Positions 7,239 to 8,661 of a stretch of 8,661 nt of DNA are shown one piece after another. The DNA is taken from contig JAYVEG010000305.1 of the NCBI GenBank assembly GCA_043748985.1, forward strand, positions 1-8,661, written 5' to 3'. How positions within the stretch are numbered: position 1 is the first letter of the stretch; each line of letters starts with the position of its first letter. The notes beneath the pieces are model-generated. The model was not told where the DNA came from. It did no database searches and was given only the letters and a program-made list of their open reading frames with translations. The stretch is from JBBROS01 sp043748985. Its GTDB lineage: Bacteria; Pseudomonadota; Alphaproteobacteria; Acetobacterales; Acetobacteraceae. The position numbers and the translations under genes are program-made.

Positions 7239-7638
7239 GCCGCCGCCCCCGTTGTGCCGCGGCAGGATCGCTTGTTGCGGGCGGGTTGCCTAGCCCGTGC
7301 CATCGGTCGAAAAATCATGCATGCTGCGCCGATGCGAATGGCAGACGACCTCCTGCATGCGGAACCGCCCCTGTGGCTGAGGGTAAGATGCGGCCAGCGT
7401 CAGCTCGCCACAGCCTATTGGCGGGACACCCGGTTTTTGATACGGCATGGCAGTCGAAACGCAGGCCCTTGCTGGCGGTCATGACCTGCGAAGACCTCGA
7501 TGCAGGCCGCGCGACGCAGCATCGGCTTGGCGCCATGACGGATCGGCTCTCGGACGCAAATCCCCCGAAGCACGAGTTTCAGATCATCGAACACCGTGTG
7601 GCACCGTTCGGCGGCGCGAACGACCCGACCGGGACCCC
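7239..7638. promoter_or_regulatory. 400-bp divergent intergenic region
   Basis: This region lies between the amidohydrolase (leftward) and the racemase-like gene (rightward), so it should carry both promoters. It contains a pair of TGCATGC palindromes (7318-7324 and 7354-7360) and an imperfect dyad at 7371-7413. The only sigma70-like pair I could line up is TTGGCG (7418-7423), a 17-base spacer, and TACGGC (7441-7446), reading rightward; the -10 match is poor. The right part (from about 7481) may hold a short ORF. No known riboswitch or sRNA is recognisable. Confidence 0.4.
7371..7413. promoter_or_regulatory. Imperfect dyad, candidate operator
   Basis: CTGTGGC (7371-7377) is the exact reverse complement of GCCACAG (7407-7413). 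The pairing continues inward with TGA (7378-7380) against TCA (7400-7402), with four unpaired bases (7403-7406) on the right arm. It ends 4 bases before a weak rightward -35-like TTGGCG at 7418. The position suits an operator or activator site in a divergent promoter region, but no regulator gene is in the window and the match to any known site is not recognised. Confidence 0.25.
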
Positions 7639-7642
7639 ATGA
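7481..7642 (+). CDS. Possible small ORF upstream of the racemase-like gene
   Basis: A 53-codon frame from ATG 7481 ends at TGA 7642 and shares the four bases ATGA with the start of the racemase-like gene, an arrangement typical of coupled genes. The frame is open further upstream, to 7286. Third positions of the last 55 or so codons are about three-quarters G/C, more coding-like than the other rightward frame checked here but below the neighbouring genes. No family, signal peptide or membrane segment is recognised, and a ribosome binding site is weak. It could equally be a leader region that happens to be open. Confidence 0.25.
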   Translation: MTCEDLDAGRATQHRLGAMTDRLSDANPPKHEFQIIEHRVAPFGGANDPTGTP

Positions 7643-8364
7643 CCATCCGCCTCGGCATGCTGACCCCCTCCAGCAACACCGTGCTGGAACCCACCACCGC
7701 GCACATGCTCGCCGGCCTGCCCGATGTCACCGCCCACTTCCAGCGGTTCCGCGTGACCCGGATCGCGCTAACCGCAGACAGCCTTGGCCAGTTCGACCCG
7801 GCGCCCATCACCGACGCCGCCCGCCTCCTGGCCGACGCCCAGATGCACGCCATCGCGTGGAACGGCACTTCGGCCGGCTGGCTCGGCTTCGACAGCGACG
7901 TCCGGCTCTGCGCCGCCATCACAACGGCAACCGCCGTGCCGGCCACCTCCTCCGTGCTCGCGCTCAACGAGGCGCTGCGACGGTTGGGCGTGTCGCGCAT
8001 GGCCCTGGTCACCCCCTATACCGCCGACGTCCAGGCCCGCATCGTCGCCACCTACGCGGCCGCCGGAATCGAGGTGGTGGCCGAGCGTCACCTCGACGAC
8101 CCCGGCAACTTCAGCTTCGCGCAATACGACGACGCAACCGTCGCAACCCTGGTCCGCGAGGTCGCGCAGGCCAGACCCCAGGCAATCGCCGTGCTCTGCA
8201 CCAACTTCCGCGGCGCAGCGCTGGCGCCCGCGTTGGAGGCCGAGTGCGGCATGCCCGTGCTCGACAGCATTGCGGTCACACTCTGGCATGCCCTGCTGCT
8301 TGCGAATGTCGTGCCGTCGCGCGTGCAGGGATGGGGACAGGTATTCTCTATCGTCCGCGAATAG
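7639..8364 (+). CDS. Asp/Glu racemase-superfamily enzyme (maleate isomerase/arylmalonate decarboxylase-like)
   Basis: The 241-residue protein belongs to the two-lobed Asp/Glu/hydantoin racemase superfamily, closest in motif layout to maleate cis-trans isomerase and arylmalonate decarboxylase. The N-terminus shows the LTPSSNTVLEP loop (8-18), which binds a carboxylate in maleate isomerases. The site of the first catalytic cysteine reads NGTSAGW (75-81), with G76 in place of Cys. The second cysteine is present as C187 in LCTNFRG. Arylmalonate decarboxylase likewise has Gly at the first position and a single catalytic Cys, so a simple two-cysteine racemisation is unlikely here. Other segments are ALVTPYTADV (122-131) and the C-terminal DSIAVTLWHAL (209-219). 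ATG 7639 is chosen because homology starts there; the open frame back to 7447 looks non-coding. It is divergent from the hydantoinase-like gene, so the two may act on related compounds. The reaction itself cannot be assigned. Confidence 0.85.
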   Translation: MTIRLGMLTPSSNTVLEPTTAHMLAGLPDVTAHFQRFRVTRIALTADSLGQFDPAPITDAARLLADAQMHAIAWNGTSAGWLGFDSDVRLCAAITTATAVPATSSVLALNEALRRLGVSRMALVTPYTADVQARIVATYAAAGIEVVAERHLDDPGNFSFAQYDDATVATLVREVAQARPQAIAVLCTNFRGAALAPALEAECGMPVLDSIAVTLWHALLLANVVPSRVQGWGQVFSIVRE

Positions 8365-8370
8365 CTGCAT

Positions 8371-8396
8371 CCCGGGAACTCTGCTCCCACCCCGGG
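8371..8396 (+). terminator. Weak hairpin after the racemase-like gene
   Basis: Two copies of the self-complementary hexamer CCCGGG (8371-8376 and 8391-8396) can pair across a 14-base loop, followed by only three T residues. It starts 7 bases after the stop at 8364. It may act as a terminator or attenuator before the next gene, but the stem is short. Confidence 0.25.
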
Positions 8397-8426
8397 TTTG
8401 CAGGGGCCCGCTCTCCCGGAACGATC

Positions 8427-8661
8427 ATGATGCGCCTCTTCACCTGCCAGGCCTGCGGCCAGCTGATCTATTTCGAAAACCAGACCTGCGAACGGTGCGC
8501 CCACCGCCTGGGCTACAACCCGCAGGCGTTCGAGATGACAGCGCTGGAGCCCGCCGGCGGCGAGACCTGGAGCTCCCTTTCGTCGCCGCCACGCACGTTC
8601 CGCTTCTGCGACAACGCCGCCTACGACGTGTGCAACTGGCTGATCCCCGCCGACACCCCGG
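8427..8661 (+). CDS. Zinc-ribbon protein, putative zinc-binding metallopeptidase N-terminus (partial)
   Basis: The first 78 residues are present and the gene runs off the window. Two CxxC pairs (C7/C10 in CQACG and C21/C24 in CERCA) form a zinc ribbon around LIYFENQ, and HRLGYNP follows. Further on, RFCDNAAYDVCNWLIPAD (59-76) adds C61 and C69. This matches my recollection of conserved bacterial proteins of about 350-400 residues annotated as putative zinc-binding metallopeptidases, whose catalytic HExxH region would lie outside this window. ATG 8427 has GGAA about 6-7 bases upstream; ATG 8430 is an equal alternative. It lies 62 bases after the racemase-like gene on the same strand, but a functional link is not implied. 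Confidence 0.75.
   Translation, partial: MMRLFTCQACGQLIYFENQTCERCAHRLGYNPQAFEMTALEPAGGETWSSLSSPPRTFRFCDNAAYDVCNWLIPADTP

Noticed and set aside
5472..7484. 670-residue rightward open frame antisense to the amidohydrolase and hydratase
   Set aside because: It is a composition artefact of high-GC DNA. The product has no recognisable domain, and the opposite strand encodes two complete, motif-intact enzymes.
7447..7638. N-terminal extension of the racemase-like protein
   Set aside because: Arg-rich, weak third-position bias, and the superfamily N-terminus starts at MTIRLGMLTPSSN.
1..8661. CRISPR arrays, tRNA or rRNA genes, insertion sequences, toxin-antitoxin or defence genes
   Set aside because: I looked for repeats, cloverleaf-like segments, transposase motifs and defence domains by eye and found none.

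Overview
This is a GC-rich window (roughly two-thirds G+C by eye) with strongly G/C-biased third codon positions. It looks like chromosomal DNA of an alphaproteobacterium. Two things point that way: the head-to-head arrangement of priA with a DUF484 gene followed by xerC, and the kind of catabolic genes present. An Acetobacteraceae/Rhodospirillales-type organism is my best guess from gene content and composition, but there is no rRNA or other taxonomic marker here. I see no tRNA, rRNA, CRISPR array, insertion sequence or prophage.

Region 1 (1-3482) is DNA maintenance. The primosomal helicase PriA runs leftward from about 1934 and leaves the window at base 1, missing its C-terminus. Divergent from it, with about 28 bp or less between the two starts, is a DUF484 protein (from 1963). 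Its stop overlaps the GTG start of the chromosome-dimer-resolution recombinase XerC (2586-3482) in a GTGA overlap. A 181-bp gap (3483-3663) containing hairpins separates xerC from the convergent gene to its right.

Region 2 (3664-7238) is a leftward three-gene run, read in transcription order. First is a hydantoinase/dihydropyrimidinase-family amidohydrolase (7238-5802) with all metal ligands visible. Next is an (R)-specific enoyl-CoA hydratase 2 of the MaoC double-hotdog type (5801-4950), whose ATG directly abuts the amidohydrolase TGA. Last is an intracellular polyhydroxyalkanoate (PHA) depolymerase PhaZ (about 4872-3664). PhaZ and the hydratase make sense together, because polymer mobilisation yields (R)-3-hydroxyacids and the hydratase interconverts (R)-3-hydroxyacyl-CoA and trans-2-enoyl-CoA. 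The amidohydrolase is a less obvious partner.

Region 3 (7239-8661) starts with a 400-bp divergent intergenic region holding dyad symmetries and a possible short ORF. It is followed by an Asp/Glu racemase-superfamily enzyme (7639-8364). This enzyme has glycine in place of the first catalytic cysteine and keeps the second, a pattern known from arylmalonate decarboxylase. The amidohydrolase and this enzyme sit back to back, recalling hydantoin-type catabolic loci, but the substrate cannot be read from sequence. The window ends inside a zinc-ribbon protein resembling the N-terminus of putative zinc-binding metallopeptidases (8427 to the edge).

I do not see a clear undescribed multi-gene system. 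The most interesting points are the cysteine-deficient racemase-like enzyme, the coupling of an amidohydrolase to PHA genes, and the unusual priA/DUF484 start region.
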